Of a DNA stretch of 64,000 nucleotides, positions 1 through 9,215 are shown one piece after another. The first letter of the stretch is position 1, and each line of letters opens with the position of its first letter. Source of the DNA: Acidobacteriota bacterium (GTDB lineage Bacteria > Acidobacteriota > Blastocatellia > Pyrinomonadales > Pyrinomonadaceae); assembly GCA_029781855.1 (NCBI GenBank), contig JAKOVX010000136.1, forward strand, positions 40,096-104,095. The letters are read 5' to 3'. The translations under genes were made by a program, and so were the position numbers. Below the pieces are notes generated by a model that was given only the letters and a program-made list of their open reading frames with translations, did no database searches and was not told the DNA's origin.

Positions 1-1
1 A

Positions 2-454
2 TTGTGGAAAAAGGGACGTGGGAAGCTTGGGCCGTTCGAGCCGCTATTGGGTAAATGGGTCGCCGAGGCAACATCGCCGATGGGGCCGATGCGATGTACT
101 CGCACACTCGAACCGATACTCGGCGGGCATTATTTGCAACTGACTGCTGAGTGGGTGTTCGGCTCGATGGAGAAAGGGAAGGCTTATCGGGAGCTTGCCC
201 TGATCGGCGTGGGCGACGACAAACAGGTGTGTTTCTGGTCGTTTACGTCGGATGGAAAGCGTTCCGAGGGAAAGTTGGTTGATGTGACCGACGTTCACCC
301 CGAGGCAATCGGGTTTGAGGCCCAAATGCCTGCGGGGCTAGCCCGAATGATCTATTGGCCCGATGTCGACGGCGGATATCACTGGGCCGTCGAATCAAAG
401 ACGAAAAAGGGTTGGAACCGGTTCACCGAACATCACTACCATCCGGCAAAATGA
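2..454 (+). CDS. DUF1579-like protein, left end cut by window
   Basis: About 150 residues are readable. The first in-window codon that could start it is TTG at position 2, so the true start probably lies outside the window. The sequence begins FEPLLGKWVAEAT and continues with alternating beta-strand-like segments and several tryptophans (CFWSF, MIYWPD, YHWAVE, GWNRF). This pattern resembles the small lipocalin-like DUF1579 family, whose members have no established reaction. No signal peptide is visible in the part seen. The next gene converges on it from the minus strand, leaving about 30 bp between stops. Family assignment rests on pattern only. Confidence 0.55.
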   Translation: MWKKGRGKLGPFEPLLGKWVAEATSPMGPMRCTRTLEPILGGHYLQLTAEWVFGSMEKGKAYRELALIGVGDDKQVCFWSFTSDGKRSEGKLVDVTDVHPEAIGFEAQMPAGLARMIYWPDVDGGYHWAVESKTKKGWNRFTEHHYHPAK

Positions 455-484
455 CATCCGTCGGCGGACAAGGCCGGCATTTCG

Positions 485-1099
485 CTAGTATCGAACCTTT
501 TGTTCCGCAGCATCCGACGCGCTTCTGGACCGACGCCATTCCTCTTCCGTATCGTAAAAATTAACATCAAATGAGAGCAGGCTTTTGACCGGGATACCGT
601 CGAAGTCGGTTGGAGCATCCTCAAATTTCGCGATGACCCCGACCCCGATGACCTGTGCCCCGAGTTCACGAACGAGGCCGATCGTTTCCGCTATCGCCCG
701 GCCCGACCGCAGGATGTCATCGACGATGATCGCCGGATACACGTCACCGTCGCCTATGAACTGGCGAAACTGACGCTTTCCATCCTCCATTTCCGCCCAG
801 TAGATCTGGTCGGCACCGAGCGCTTCGCGAACCCCGAATGCGACCATGATCCCTCCCGGGCTCGGGCTAATGATAGAAACTTTAGGAAGCATGCTCGACA
901 CGCTCTTTTGCATCCGGAACATACGGCTCAGGCCGACAGACAGCACGCGTGCATTGTCGTAGTAACGAAACGCGAGCGGCATCTGGAAATAGTGCGAGGC
1001 ATGCTTGCCGCTGGGATAAATGAAATGTCCTTTTTGGTACGCGCCGGTCGAGGACAGGATCTTCATTACAGAATCGGGTGACGGGATTAAATTGACCAT
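485..1099 (-). CDS. Orotate phosphoribosyltransferase-like protein
   Basis: A 204-residue type I phosphoribosyltransferase. The PRPP-binding motif is clear: a hydrophobic strand followed by VDDILRSGRAIAETI near residues 128-142, the form expected in PyrE-type enzymes (VVDDVxTTG). The N-terminus (GAYQKGHFIYPSGKHASHYFQ) matches the orotate phosphoribosyltransferase opening with its SGxHSxxY segment. The known reaction of the family is orotate plus PRPP to OMP in pyrimidine synthesis. The segment around residues 65-85 is less typical, and some PyrE-like paralogues act elsewhere, so no symbol is given. ATG start with AGGAG a few bases upstream. Confidence 0.75.
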   Translation of the reverse strand: MVNLIPSPDSVMKILSSTGAYQKGHFIYPSGKHASHYFQMPLAFRYYDNARVLSVGLSRMFRMQKSVSSMLPKVSIISPSPGGIMVAFGVREALGADQIYWAEMEDGKRQFRQFIGDGDVYPAIIVDDILRSGRAIAETIGLVRELGAQVIGVGVIAKFEDAPTDFDGIPVKSLLSFDVNFYDTEEEWRRSRSASDAAEQKVRY

Positions 1100-1155
1100 T
1101 CAAAAACTCCTGATTTTACTCAAAGTATCGATTCTAGACAGTCCTATGGCGATTA

Positions 1156-1608
1156 TCAAACATCCGGCAGCAAAACTTTACGGATCAAAAACTGTTGATC
1201 GAGATTCATTTCCGGTGGGATGCTTTCCGGTGCAAACCAAACGAGTTCCAGTATTTCGCGGCTCAGTACCGTTCCTTTCCCCGAACTCCTGGCTGTAAAG
1301 AGTATCTCGACGTGGCGTTTGAACGTCCTCGTCCTTAGCAGTTTCACGTCCCTTAGGTCGATCCCGGTCTCTTCCTTTAGTTCCCTTCGAAATGCTGCCT
1401 CCGGCTGCTCGCCGAACTTGATAAAGCCACCCGGCAAACCCCATCCCGAACGGGGGCGAAGCAGGTGGTTGAGCAGGAGCACGCGGCCTTCGTCGTCGGT
1501 AATGATGCCGGCCACCGACACGTTGAATGTCGGCTGCGTCAACCGCGTAATTTTCGTCCGTGCCCACGGGGGCAATCTTTTCCAAATTTTACCTAACGAT
1601 TTGAGCAT
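1156..1608 (-). CDS. NUDIX hydrolase
   Basis: The Nudix box GX5EX7REUXEEXGU is complete: it starts GGFIKFGEQPEAA and ends RRELKEETGI. This is the metal-binding catalytic helix of NUDIX pyrophosphohydrolases, which cleave nucleoside diphosphates linked to another moiety; the substrate cannot be told. The ATG at 1608 gives 150 residues with a basic N-terminus. A TTG at 1647 would add 13 residues. Neither has a convincing ribosome-binding site. It lies upstream of the PyrE-like gene on the same strand, about 57 bp apart, so co-transcription is possible. Confidence 0.85.
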   Translation of the reverse strand: MLKSLGKIWKRLPPWARTKITRLTQPTFNVSVAGIITDDEGRVLLLNHLLRPRSGWGLPGGFIKFGEQPEAAFRRELKEETGIDLRDVKLLRTRTFKRHVEILFTARSSGKGTVLSREILELVWFAPESIPPEMNLDQQFLIRKVLLPDV

Positions 1609-1739
1609 CCGAGGTGCGAAATAGAGGGCTGTGTTTATGGAATACAAACATTGATAAACATTTATTAACAGTAAGGACGAACAGAAAAAAGCGTCCGTGA
1701 ACCCTCATCATACCAGTTTTATTTCGGCGGTATATTACA

Positions 1740-3722
1740 ATGTATAGAACCCTCACGATTAGATCGGTCGTTGCCTTAATTGGACTTCTATTATTGGCGT
1801 CTGCGGCATTCGGCCAGTCAGATGCGCTGAGAAACGACCTTCGGACATTTTTCAAAAATGTGGACGTAGTTTCCATATCCGATACAAAGGCTGCGTCGGG
1901 GAATCATCGCGTTCGTTTTGAACAGGGCGGCAAACAGGTCGAGCTCGCACTCGAACCGCACGACATACGTGCCGCAAATTATAGATCGGTGGACACCGGA
2001 ATGAACGGGGAAACGACTCTTGGACGCCTTGGTGTGAACACCTTTAAGGGTTCGATTTCGGGAGTTGTCGGTTCCGATGCTCGAATAAATATCAACGGTT
2101 CGGATATCGAGGGTTACTTCCGATCGGCCGGAGAACAGTATTTTGTCGAACCTGCGACCAATTACTCGCCGAATGCCACTAAAGGTGAATTCGTAGTCTA
2201 TAAAATGGAAGATGCGGTCGGCGGCGATTCGTTTGCGTGTTCGTCGAAGCTGGACGAAAAGATCCAACTCGGACGCGAGATCGCCTCGACCGGTGTTTCA
2301 AGCGTGTCACCAGCGTTGAAACGACTCGAGATCGCGACTGAGGCAGACGCCGAATACGTCTCGACGCTTGGCGGCCCGACTTTGGCGAACGCCGAGATCC
2401 TCGGGATCCTGAACGTCGTCGAAGGACTCTACACTGACCAGCTGGTTCTCGATATTCGAGTTGTTTTTCAACACACTTGGTCCGCGCCCGACCCGTACAC
2501 GGGTGCGAACCCGGAGGCCCTCGTTCGCAGCTTTCAGGCCTACTGGAACGCCAATTATCCGCTGTCATCTGTAAGACGCGACACGGCACATCTATTCACC
2601 GGAAAGGCGCAGGCTGTCTCGCAGGGATGGGCATTCATCGGTGTCGTTTGCCAGAACCCGACATTTGCTTACGGTTTGAGCGGATACGTCAGTTGGGCGC
2701 CCGCAAAGTATCTGATCACGGCACACGAGGTCGGCCATAATCTCGGTGCCAATCACGTAGATGCAGCTCAGTCCTGTGCAAACTCACTGATGAATGCATC
2801 ACTCTCTGGTTCGACTCCGATGTCGTTTTGCACGTATTCACAGAGCGAGGTCCAGAATTTCACTTCAGCGAACAATGAATGTCTGACCGTCACATCCGGT
2901 TGCAGATTCGATTTTGACGGCGATTCGAAGGCCGACATATCTCTCTTCAGGCCTTCGAACGGTGCATGGTACCTTTCCCGGAGCACCGCCGGATTCATCG
3001 GGATCCAATTTGGACAGGCCGGCGACAGGCCGGTCGCGGCCGATTACGACGGCGACGGAATGTCCGATCCGGCCGTATATCGCAACGGCGTGTGGTATCG
3101 GCTATTCAGTGCGACCAATACGTACGATGCAGTCAGTTTCGGCCTCTCAACAGATGTTCCTGCGCCGGCGGATTTTGACGGCGACGGCAAAGCGGACCTT
3201 GCGGTCTTCCGACCATCGACAGGTGTCTGGTATCAGCAGTTGAGCGGAAATGGTGCGTTTTCGGCGACCGCCTTTGGCCAGGACGGTGACGTTCCGGTAG
3301 CCGCTGACTACGATGGTGACGGCAAGGCCGACATTAATCTCTTCCGGCCGTCCAACGGTGTCTGGTATCGGCTCTTCAGCGGGACCGGCGGATTTTATGC
3401 GGTCCAGTTCGGAGCGAACGGCGACAAGCCGGTCACCGGCGATTTTGATGGCGACGGCAAAGCGGACACGGCAGTTTGGCGGCCATCGACCGGAGTTTGG
3501 TACGTATTGCGGGCGGACAACTCGTTCTACGCAACGGGTTTTGGCATGGCAGGAGATATCCCGGTGCCGGCCGATTTTGACGGCGACGGCAAGGCGGACG
3601 TGGCGGTATTCAGGCCGAGCAGCGGCGTCTGGTATAGGCTAAATAGCAGCAATGGCGGGTTCAGTGCCTATTCATTCGGATTGTTGAATGACGAGCCGGC
3701 TCCGGCATCGTACATTCCGTAG
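1740..3722 (+). CDS. Secreted reprolysin-like zinc metalloprotease with FG-GAP repeats
   Basis: 660 residues. A signal peptide is visible (basic MYRTLTIRS, hydrophobic core, AAFGQ cleavage region near residue 25). A pro-region is followed by a zinc protease domain with the extended metzincin motif HEVGHNLGANH near residues 329-339, so it belongs with M12B/reprolysin-type peptidases. Cysteines after the motif (AAQSCANSLM, MSFCTYS, NNECLTV) resemble the disulfide pattern of that fold. From about residue 388 to the end are six repeats of about 45 residues built on DFDGDGKADxAVFRPSxGVWY, which are FG-GAP/VCBS calcium-binding beta-propeller blades. Expected to be an exported protease; no C-terminal sorting signal is seen. 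Confidence 0.85.
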   Translation: MYRTLTIRSVVALIGLLLLASAAFGQSDALRNDLRTFFKNVDVVSISDTKAASGNHRVRFEQGGKQVELALEPHDIRAANYRSVDTGMNGETTLGRLGVNTFKGSISGVVGSDARININGSDIEGYFRSAGEQYFVEPATNYSPNATKGEFVVYKMEDAVGGDSFACSSKLDEKIQLGREIASTGVSSVSPALKRLEIATEADAEYVSTLGGPTLANAEILGILNVVEGLYTDQLVLDIRVVFQHTWSAPDPYTGANPEALVRSFQAYWNANYPLSSVRRDTAHLFTGKAQAVSQGWAFIGVVCQNPTFAYGLSGYVSWAPAKYLITAHEVGHNLGANHVDAAQSCANSLMNASLSGSTPMSFCTYSQSEVQNFTSANNECLTVTSGCRFDFDGDSKADISLFRPSNGAWYLSRSTAGFIGIQFGQAGDRPVAADYDGDGMSDPAVYRNGVWYRLFSATNTYDAVSFGLSTDVPAPADFDGDGKADLAVFRPSTGVWYQQLSGNGAFSATAFGQDGDVPVAADYDGDGKADINLFRPSNGVWYRLFSGTGGFYAVQFGANGDKPVTGDFDGDGKADTAVWRPSTGVWYVLRADNSFYATGFGMAGDIPVPADFDGDGKADVAVFRPSSGVWYRLNSSNGGFSAYSFGLLNDEPAPASYIP

Positions 3723-3753
3723 GGACGCAAATGTCAACTTGGAACTATCTCAT

Positions 3754-3783
3754 CGAGCGGTCAATTCGGCCGCTCGTTTTTTT
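3754..3783 (+). terminator. Rho-independent terminator of the metalloprotease gene
   Basis: CGAGCGG (3754-3760) pairs perfectly with CCGCTCG (3770-3776) across a 9-nt loop and is followed by seven T residues. It lies 31 bp after the protease stop codon. Confidence 0.85.
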
Positions 3784-3812
3784 GAGCCCGGGTTTGCTAG
3801 AATCACGTCTGA

Positions 3813-4220
3813 ATGAGTCTGAAACTCGATACGAGCGATGTGGGCCGGGTCTTCTCGTGGACCGATGTGAGCACGATCCACCGCTCACGCAACGGCATCT
3901 ATCAGAGCGATGGACGTCTGGTTTCTTTGTTGACCGATTTTGGCAAGATCAATCCGTGCTATCCGGATTTTCACGGTGACACAACTGATGTAATTCATTA
4001 CACCGGCTCAGGCCGCCGTGGGAACCAAAAACTGGATCTGGCGAACGGTGCGTTGCATAGCGCGATCGAGACAGGACTCGCCGTTCCGCTTTTTTGCAAG
4101 CTGGGGGTCAACCGCTGGGAGTTTATGGGACACTGGCAGGTCACTGACGGTAAATATATCTTCGACGAAAGCGCTGAAAGGATGGTGTGGAAATTCACCC
4201 TGACGCGTTCAGGCGCGTAG
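3813..4220 (+). CDS. Small SRA/YDG-like domain protein (tentative)
   Basis: 135 residues, not firmly recognised. The centre, VIHYTGSGRRGNQKLDLANGAL followed by SAIETGLAVPLF, resembles the SRA/YDG-type fold (Y-x-G-x-G-x-x-G-x-Q-x-L-x-x-x-N-x-A-L), which reads modified DNA bases and often sits next to restriction nucleases. Here it is alone: no HNH or other nuclease domain is in this protein, and neither neighbour is a restriction gene. It could be an orphan reader domain or the remnant of a two-domain protein. It converges with proC, whose stop codon lies 2 bp away. No signal peptide. Confidence 0.5.
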   Translation: MSLKLDTSDVGRVFSWTDVSTIHRSRNGIYQSDGRLVSLLTDFGKINPCYPDFHGDTTDVIHYTGSGRRGNQKLDLANGALHSAIETGLAVPLFCKLGVNRWEFMGHWQVTDGKYIFDESAERMVWKFTLTRSGA

Positions 4221-4221
4221 C

Positions 4222-5061
4222 TCATTTCTTTCCCAATTCGACCGCCCGACGGTAGGCGGCATACACCGCTTTTGAAAGAACCGTCCGTAAAGTCCCTTTC
4301 TCCATTTGATAGATCGCCTCGGCAGACGTGCCGCCCGGCGACGTGACCATGTTTCGCAGTTCCGCCGGATGTTTGTGCGACTCCATCGCGAATTTAACTG
4401 AGCCGAGCATCGTCTCCTGTACAAGTTCCTTCGCCATATCGCGGGAAAATCCGAGGTGTACGCCGGCGTCCGTGAGGGCTTCCATCACCATAAAAATATA
4501 GGTCGGGCCAGTCGCTGAGAGCGACGTCGCCATATCGATCATATTTTCGGTCTCGACGAAAAGCTCCTTGCCGAGAGCTCCGAGCATTTCGCGAACATGT
4601 CCCCGCTCGGTTTCGATGACCGCGTCGGTGCAGGTCCATGCAGTGATACCGGCGCCGATCTGCGACGGCGTATTCGGCATTGCCCGGACGATCTTGGCCG
4701 TTCCGAGCTCGTCGGCTAAATGTTCGATCGTCGCACCGGCAACGATCGAGACGACAAGTTGGTCGAGATGCAGTACGCCTGTCAGATCGGCCAAAACGCG
4801 TGCCAGCCGCTGGGGCTTGATGCATAGAACGACGGCCGAATTTTCAACGCCAACGACCGACTTGGCCGCTTCGGAATTGCTTTCGAAAACGCTGATGCCA
4901 TACTTCTCAGCGAGTTCCTCCCGCCGGTTAGCCCGCGGATGACTCGCGGCGATGTTTTTCGGATCGACGATCTTCTTTCGAACCAAACCGGCGATCATCG
5001 ATTCGCCCATCACGCCGCAGCCGATAAACGCTAAATGCAGGTCTCTCAATTCGTTGGTCAT
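4222..5061 (-). CDS. proC: Pyrroline-5-carboxylate reductase
   Basis: 279 residues. Catalyses the last step of proline synthesis, NAD(P)H-dependent reduction of 1-pyrroline-5-carboxylate. The N-terminal Rossmann motif is IGCGVMGESMIAGLV. Further family signatures are CIKPQRLARVL, SIVAGATIEHL, RAMPNTPSQIGAG and, near residues 230-250, the C-terminal P5CR signature VTSPGGTSAEAIYQME. Length is typical. A divergent 70-bp gap separates it from tyrS, so promoters for both probably lie there. Confidence 0.95.
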   Translation of the reverse strand: MTNELRDLHLAFIGCGVMGESMIAGLVRKKIVDPKNIAASHPRANRREELAEKYGISVFESNSEAAKSVVGVENSAVVLCIKPQRLARVLADLTGVLHLDQLVVSIVAGATIEHLADELGTAKIVRAMPNTPSQIGAGITAWTCTDAVIETERGHVREMLGALGKELFVETENMIDMATSLSATGPTYIFMVMEALTDAGVHLGFSRDMAKELVQETMLGSVKFAMESHKHPAELRNMVTSPGGTSAEAIYQMEKGTLRTVLSKAVYAAYRRAVELGKK

Positions 5062-5131
5062 ATAATTCAGGTTTGTTAAAAATTTTTCGATAAGGCAAAA
5101 TTATGGATTACGAAATTCGATTTAATCATCT

Positions 5132-6340
5132 ATGACGATCGACGAACAACTCGCATACCTCAAAAAAGGCACGGTCGACGTGATCCGTGAGGAAGACCTT
5201 CGCAAAAAACTGGAGCGATCGGCGAAGACCGGAAAGCCTTTGCGTGTAAAACTGGGTCTCGATCCGACGGCGCCGGACATCCACGTCGGACATACTGTCG
5301 TAATCAGAAAGCTGAAGGCATTTCAGGACCTCGGGCACACTGTAATTTTCCTGATCGGAGACTTTACAGGCATGATCGGCGACCCGTCGGGCAAGAACGT
5401 GACTCGGCCGCCGCTCTCACGCGAAGAGGTCAACGTAAATGCCGAAACCTACAAACGGCAGATGTTCAAGCTGCTCGATCCTGAAAAGACAGAACTGCGG
5501 TTTAACGGTGAGTGGATGGACAAGTTCAACGCCGCCGATTTTGTAAAGCTGTGCGCGAAAACTACCGTCAAGCAGATCCTCGAACGCGATGATTTTACCA
5601 AGCGGATGGCTGATGAAAAGCCGATCTCGCTGCACGAACTGCTTTATCCGCTGGTGCAGGGCTACGATTCGGTCGCACTGGAAGCGGACGTTGAGCTTGG
5701 CGGCACGGACCAGAAATTTAACCTTCTGATGGGCCGCAATTTGCAGCGTGAGTATGACCAGGAGCCGCAGGTCATCATCACGACGCCGCTGCTCGAGGGG
5801 CTCGACGGCGTCAACAAAATGTCGAAGTCGCTCAACAATTACATCGGCATCGACGAAGAGCCGAGTGAGATGTTTGGCAAGGTGATGTCGATCTCCGACG
5901 ACCTGATGTGGCGTTACTACGAGCTTCTTACTGATCTTAGCGTGCCGGAGATCGAAGCACTTAAGGCCGACAGTGCGTCAGGCGCAGAGAACCCTCGAAA
6001 TATCAAGGTAAAGCTCGCTAAGTACATTATCCGCGATTTTCACTCGACCGAAGCGGCCGACGCCGCGGAGGACGAGTTCAACCGGGTTTTTGTCCAAAAG
6101 GAAATTCCCGACGAGATCGAAGAAAAGACGATGCCTGCAGGCTCTTACAAATTGGCGGATCTGCTCGCGGAGACCGGACTCGCTGCTTCAAAGGGCGAGG
6201 CTCGTCGGCTGATCGAACAAGGCGGCGTCAGGGTAAATGGCGAAAAAGCGTCGGTAGCAAATATGGAGATCGGGCTCGACACGGATGGCTGCCTGTTGCA
6301 GGTCGGCAAGCGAAAATTCCTCAAACTCAGCGGCCAATAA
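5132..6340 (+). CDS. tyrS: Tyrosyl-tRNA synthetase
   Basis: 402 residues, a class Ic aminoacyl-tRNA synthetase that charges tRNA-Tyr. The HIGH-type motif is HVGHT near residue 50, inside LGLDPTAPDIHVGH. The KMSKS motif is intact (NKMSKSLNN, near residue 230). The tyrosine-binding region LVQGYDSVALEADVELGGTDQKFN is conserved. The last 60 residues (LADLLAETGLAASKGEARRLIEQGGVRVNG) form an S4 RNA-binding domain. The domain set and length fit the TyrRS form without the Bacillus-type C-terminal arrangement. No T-box fits in the short upstream gap. Confidence 0.95.
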   Translation: MTIDEQLAYLKKGTVDVIREEDLRKKLERSAKTGKPLRVKLGLDPTAPDIHVGHTVVIRKLKAFQDLGHTVIFLIGDFTGMIGDPSGKNVTRPPLSREEVNVNAETYKRQMFKLLDPEKTELRFNGEWMDKFNAADFVKLCAKTTVKQILERDDFTKRMADEKPISLHELLYPLVQGYDSVALEADVELGGTDQKFNLLMGRNLQREYDQEPQVIITTPLLEGLDGVNKMSKSLNNYIGIDEEPSEMFGKVMSISDDLMWRYYELLTDLSVPEIEALKADSASGAENPRNIKVKLAKYIIRDFHSTEAADAAEDEFNRVFVQKEIPDEIEEKTMPAGSYKLADLLAETGLAASKGEARRLIEQGGVRVNGEKASVANMEIGLDTDGCLLQVGKRKFLKLSGQ

Positions 6341-6452
6341 GCATCCGAAATTGATGTTCTCGTAAGCTGACCTGCGTGTCTTGGACATCGACAAACAGAT
6401 TTAAAAACTTTGTAATTTCCTTGTTGGGGCGGTATACTTCGAACACTGCAAG

Positions 6453-7319
6453 ATGAGAGCTGTTTCAACCAAAAGGGTCAAATTGTCCGAACGTATCAGC
6501 GCCTACGTGGCTTCCGAAGCACCTCTGCGGGCGATGGCGGGCAACTGGTCAAAAAAGGCCAAACTTGCAATTGATGAGGCAAACAGCCTATCGCTCGAAC
6601 ACCTCGAGATCACACTTAAACGTCTGCCGAGAAAGCTGGACGGATTCAAGATCATCCATCTTTCGGATATTCACCACAGTCCGTTTACCGAATTGGCCCA
6701 TATCGAGAAAGCGATAAAGGTGGCGAACCGGCTGCGGCCCGATATGTTCGTACTCACCGGTGACTATGTTTCGCACGATCGGAAATATATCGGACCGGTC
6801 TCCGAGGCGTTGGGTCAACTGCGGGCAAGATACGGAACCTACGCCTGTCTAGGAAATCACGATCACTGGACCGATGCCGAGCTGGTTACTGATCGTTTTC
6901 GAGCCGAAGGGATCAATGTGCTAGTCAATGAGGGTGTTCGGGTGAAAGCAGAAGGATCGTCATTCTGGTTGGCCGGCGTCGACGATTATATGGTCGGCAA
7001 AACGGATGTTCCGGCTGCGCTTCGGGGCTCGTATCCCGACGAACTAAAGCTTCTGCTGGCCCACAACCCGACCATTTTCCGACAGTCCGTACGGTTGAAG
7101 ATCGACTTGACCCTGAGCGGCCACACACATGGCGGCCAGGTAAAGCTTCGTGATGAGGAAAAGAAGCGCCTAATACGTAAGCGTCGCCTCTCAAGCGGAC
7201 TGCACCGCCGCTACGACTCGCAGATCTACATTACACGCGGCATCGGCACGGTCGTTTTGCCGGTTAGGTACCAATGCCCGCCGGAGATCAGCCTGCTGGA
7301 ACTCAAATGCAGCGAATGA
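6453..7319 (+). CDS. Calcineurin-like metallophosphoesterase
   Basis: 288 residues. The dinuclear-metal motifs appear in order: HLSDIHHSPF (D-x-H), LTGDYV (GD), LGNHDHW (GNHD), LAHNP and GHTHGGQ. This arrangement matches the YaeI/YkuE type, some of whose members act on membrane lipids (UDP-diacylglucosamine or phospholipids), though this protein has no clear membrane segment. It overlaps the next gene, pgsA, by the sequence ATGA, so translational coupling is likely and a link to lipid metabolism is plausible by context. The substrate is unknown. Confidence 0.85.
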   Translation: MRAVSTKRVKLSERISAYVASEAPLRAMAGNWSKKAKLAIDEANSLSLEHLEITLKRLPRKLDGFKIIHLSDIHHSPFTELAHIEKAIKVANRLRPDMFVLTGDYVSHDRKYIGPVSEALGQLRARYGTYACLGNHDHWTDAELVTDRFRAEGINVLVNEGVRVKAEGSSFWLAGVDDYMVGKTDVPAALRGSYPDELKLLLAHNPTIFRQSVRLKIDLTLSGHTHGGQVKLRDEEKKRLIRKRRLSSGLHRRYDSQIYITRGIGTVVLPVRYQCPPEISLLELKCSE

Positions 7320-7909
7320 CCTCCTCGGTTCTCACAATTCCCAACATTCTGACCTTCCTTCGAATGGTCCTTGTGCCGATCTTCGCCATGCTGATGATCT
7401 ACGGTCACGAAGGCTGGGCGCTGGTCGCATTCACCGTTGCCGGATTTTCCGACGGAATTGACGGTTTTGTTGCAAGGCGGCTAAAGCAGGAATCTGAACT
7501 GGGAACGATAATCGACCCGATCGCCGACAAGCTTCTGATGACGACGGCATTTATTATATTGTCGATACCGGCAGTTTTCGGTCCGAATCCGCCGAACCAT
7601 CTGCCGGTCGAGCCGTACGTGACGATCACGGTCATCGGCCGCGACGTGCTGATCATAGCTGTCGCTGGGGCGATAAACGTTATGACCGGATTTCGGGGAT
7701 TCCAGCCGTCGTGGCTCGGGAAAGCCAGCACGTTCGTACAGGTCGTCGGCGTGATGCTCATCCTGATCGCCGCAGTGTTCCCGCGGCTTCACGGTTTCTA
7801 TCTTCCGACGGTGTACGTTACGGTTGCTTTCTTTGCGCTTGCCTCCGGCATTCACTACATATTCCACGTTGCCCGACTTATGCGGGAGGCCGAACAAATG
7901 TCGACATAA
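7316..7909 (+). CDS. pgsA: CDP-diacylglycerol-glycerol-3-phosphate phosphatidyltransferase
   Basis: 197 residues from the ATG at 7316, which overlaps the upstream stop codon (ATGA); in-frame ATGs at 7274 and 7307 would add 3-14 residues. It is an integral membrane CDP-alcohol phosphotransferase. The active-site signature D-G-x2-A-R-x8-G-x3-D-x3-D is present as SDGIDGFVARRLKQESELGTIIDPIADK. NILTFLRM near the N-terminus is also typical. The expected product is phosphatidylglycerophosphate. Several hydrophobic segments follow, as the family requires. PgsA is preferred over other CDP-alcohol transferases because of the NILTxLR opening and the length. Confidence 0.88.
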   Translation: MTSSVLTIPNILTFLRMVLVPIFAMLMIYGHEGWALVAFTVAGFSDGIDGFVARRLKQESELGTIIDPIADKLLMTTAFIILSIPAVFGPNPPNHLPVEPYVTITVIGRDVLIIAVAGAINVMTGFRGFQPSWLGKASTFVQVVGVMLILIAAVFPRLHGFYLPTVYVTVAFFALASGIHYIFHVARLMREAEQMST

Positions 7910-7936
7910 GACGGACCACTTAGGCAAGCGGCCTAA

Positions 7937-8863
7937 TTAGAAGACAGATGGATCAGGTAGCGGAGCGTTATCTACGACGTTGATGTACTCTGCCAGTCCC
8001 GCATCGGACTTATTGCGGAACTTATAGATCTCGACCAGTCGCTGTCTCCATTGCGGAGCATTCGGATTCTTTTCAGCTTCGCCTCTTTTAACAGCACGGG
8101 CATAGGCGTCCATCATCTGGTCAATGACCTTATTGATCTTGTCAGTGACGGAATTGAAATCCGCATCGTTCGGGTTTTTCGACTTCAGCTCGTTTGATCC
8201 TTTTTCATAAACGCCTTCATAGTACGTGGCAAGAACAGAATATGTGTCGGCACTGTTCTTGACTATGGAATCATATTGAGCCGCCTTGTAGATCTCGCTT
8301 GCACCGGCTTTCTTGTCAACGTCGAACAGCAAGGTGCCTTCAATAAAATGCAGAAATGCACTCGCTTCGGTCTTGTCCTTGAAAGGGGCGAATACCTTCG
8401 GATACTTCCCGGAGTCAAAAAGTGCTATTGCCTTCTTTGCGAAACCGATCGATTCGTCGGCGTATGTCCTGTCACGGTTCACTGAATAAGAATTGTAGCC
8501 TGTGTACGCCAGGTTCATCAGAACTTCGGCATTGTCGGGTTGTTCGGCCAGCATTTCTTTTCCGGCGGCAAACGCTTCGGCGAATTTCTTTCCGTCGACC
8601 GCCACATAGAAAGCATGTTCCCTGTATTTATCGACAAAAGACTTGATCTTTGTGACCTGATCGTTCTTATCTTTGCCATAAGTGGCAAGGAATTCCTTTC
8701 CGAGTTGATACGCCTTGTCCAAATCTTCTGGCTTTCGTGATTTTGAAAGCACGGCTATCTCCATGAACGCGTCATCTCTGGATTTTGGCTTTTGCGCAAA
8801 CGCAGCTTGCGACAAGACCGCTGCCATCACCAACAAAATGACGGCTGTAAATAAGTTTCTCAT
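7937..8863 (-). CDS. Exported TPR-like helical protein, function unknown
   Basis: 308 residues with a clear signal peptide (MRNLFTAVILLVMAAVLSQAAFAQ). The mature part is alpha-helical and repetitive: AYQLGKEFLATYGKD, KFAEAFAAGKEMLAEQPDNAEVLMNLAYTGY and DESIGFAKKAIALFD resemble tetratricopeptide units. No catalytic motif is visible. A periplasmic scaffold is a reasonable guess but not shown. It is convergent with pgsA, and a small hairpin TTAGGC/GCCTAA (7920-7936) lies between the two stops. Confidence 0.7.
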   Translation of the reverse strand: MRNLFTAVILLVMAAVLSQAAFAQKPKSRDDAFMEIAVLSKSRKPEDLDKAYQLGKEFLATYGKDKNDQVTKIKSFVDKYREHAFYVAVDGKKFAEAFAAGKEMLAEQPDNAEVLMNLAYTGYNSYSVNRDRTYADESIGFAKKAIALFDSGKYPKVFAPFKDKTEASAFLHFIEGTLLFDVDKKAGASEIYKAAQYDSIVKNSADTYSVLATYYEGVYEKGSNELKSKNPNDADFNSVTDKINKVIDQMMDAYARAVKRGEAEKNPNAPQWRQRLVEIYKFRNKSDAGLAEYINVVDNAPLPDPSVF

Positions 8864-9215
8864 TGAATTCTAATACTCCTGTGGATCAATAAATTCTTGC
8901 AAATATAGCAAAACGACCCCGATTGCTCAACCACATGAACGATTTCGAGGTCTTACAGCATACAGTTAACTTAATTCCTGGTGATGCCGCGCGCAAGTTC
9001 TGATGAGATCAGCGGCGGTCCAGCGCGAGATCAACTCGCACGTTTTCGACACTTTTAGCCAATATTACGGGCCTTCAAGATCCCACTTGTCGGCCGATGA
9101 CAATTCCCATCCGACTCACCGCTCAAAACTGGGCGGCAACAAATATCGCTTGATCTGGCCGGATATGACTCAAATAAAAGTGCAAAAAGGCCATTCAACA
9201 GATGATCAATTTAAA

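Noticed and set aside
9149..9174. Second possible HAIR-like pair (CTTGATC ... ACTCAAA) upstream of the main site
   Set aside because: The spacer is 12 bp rather than 7 and the half-sites match poorly, so it is probably chance.
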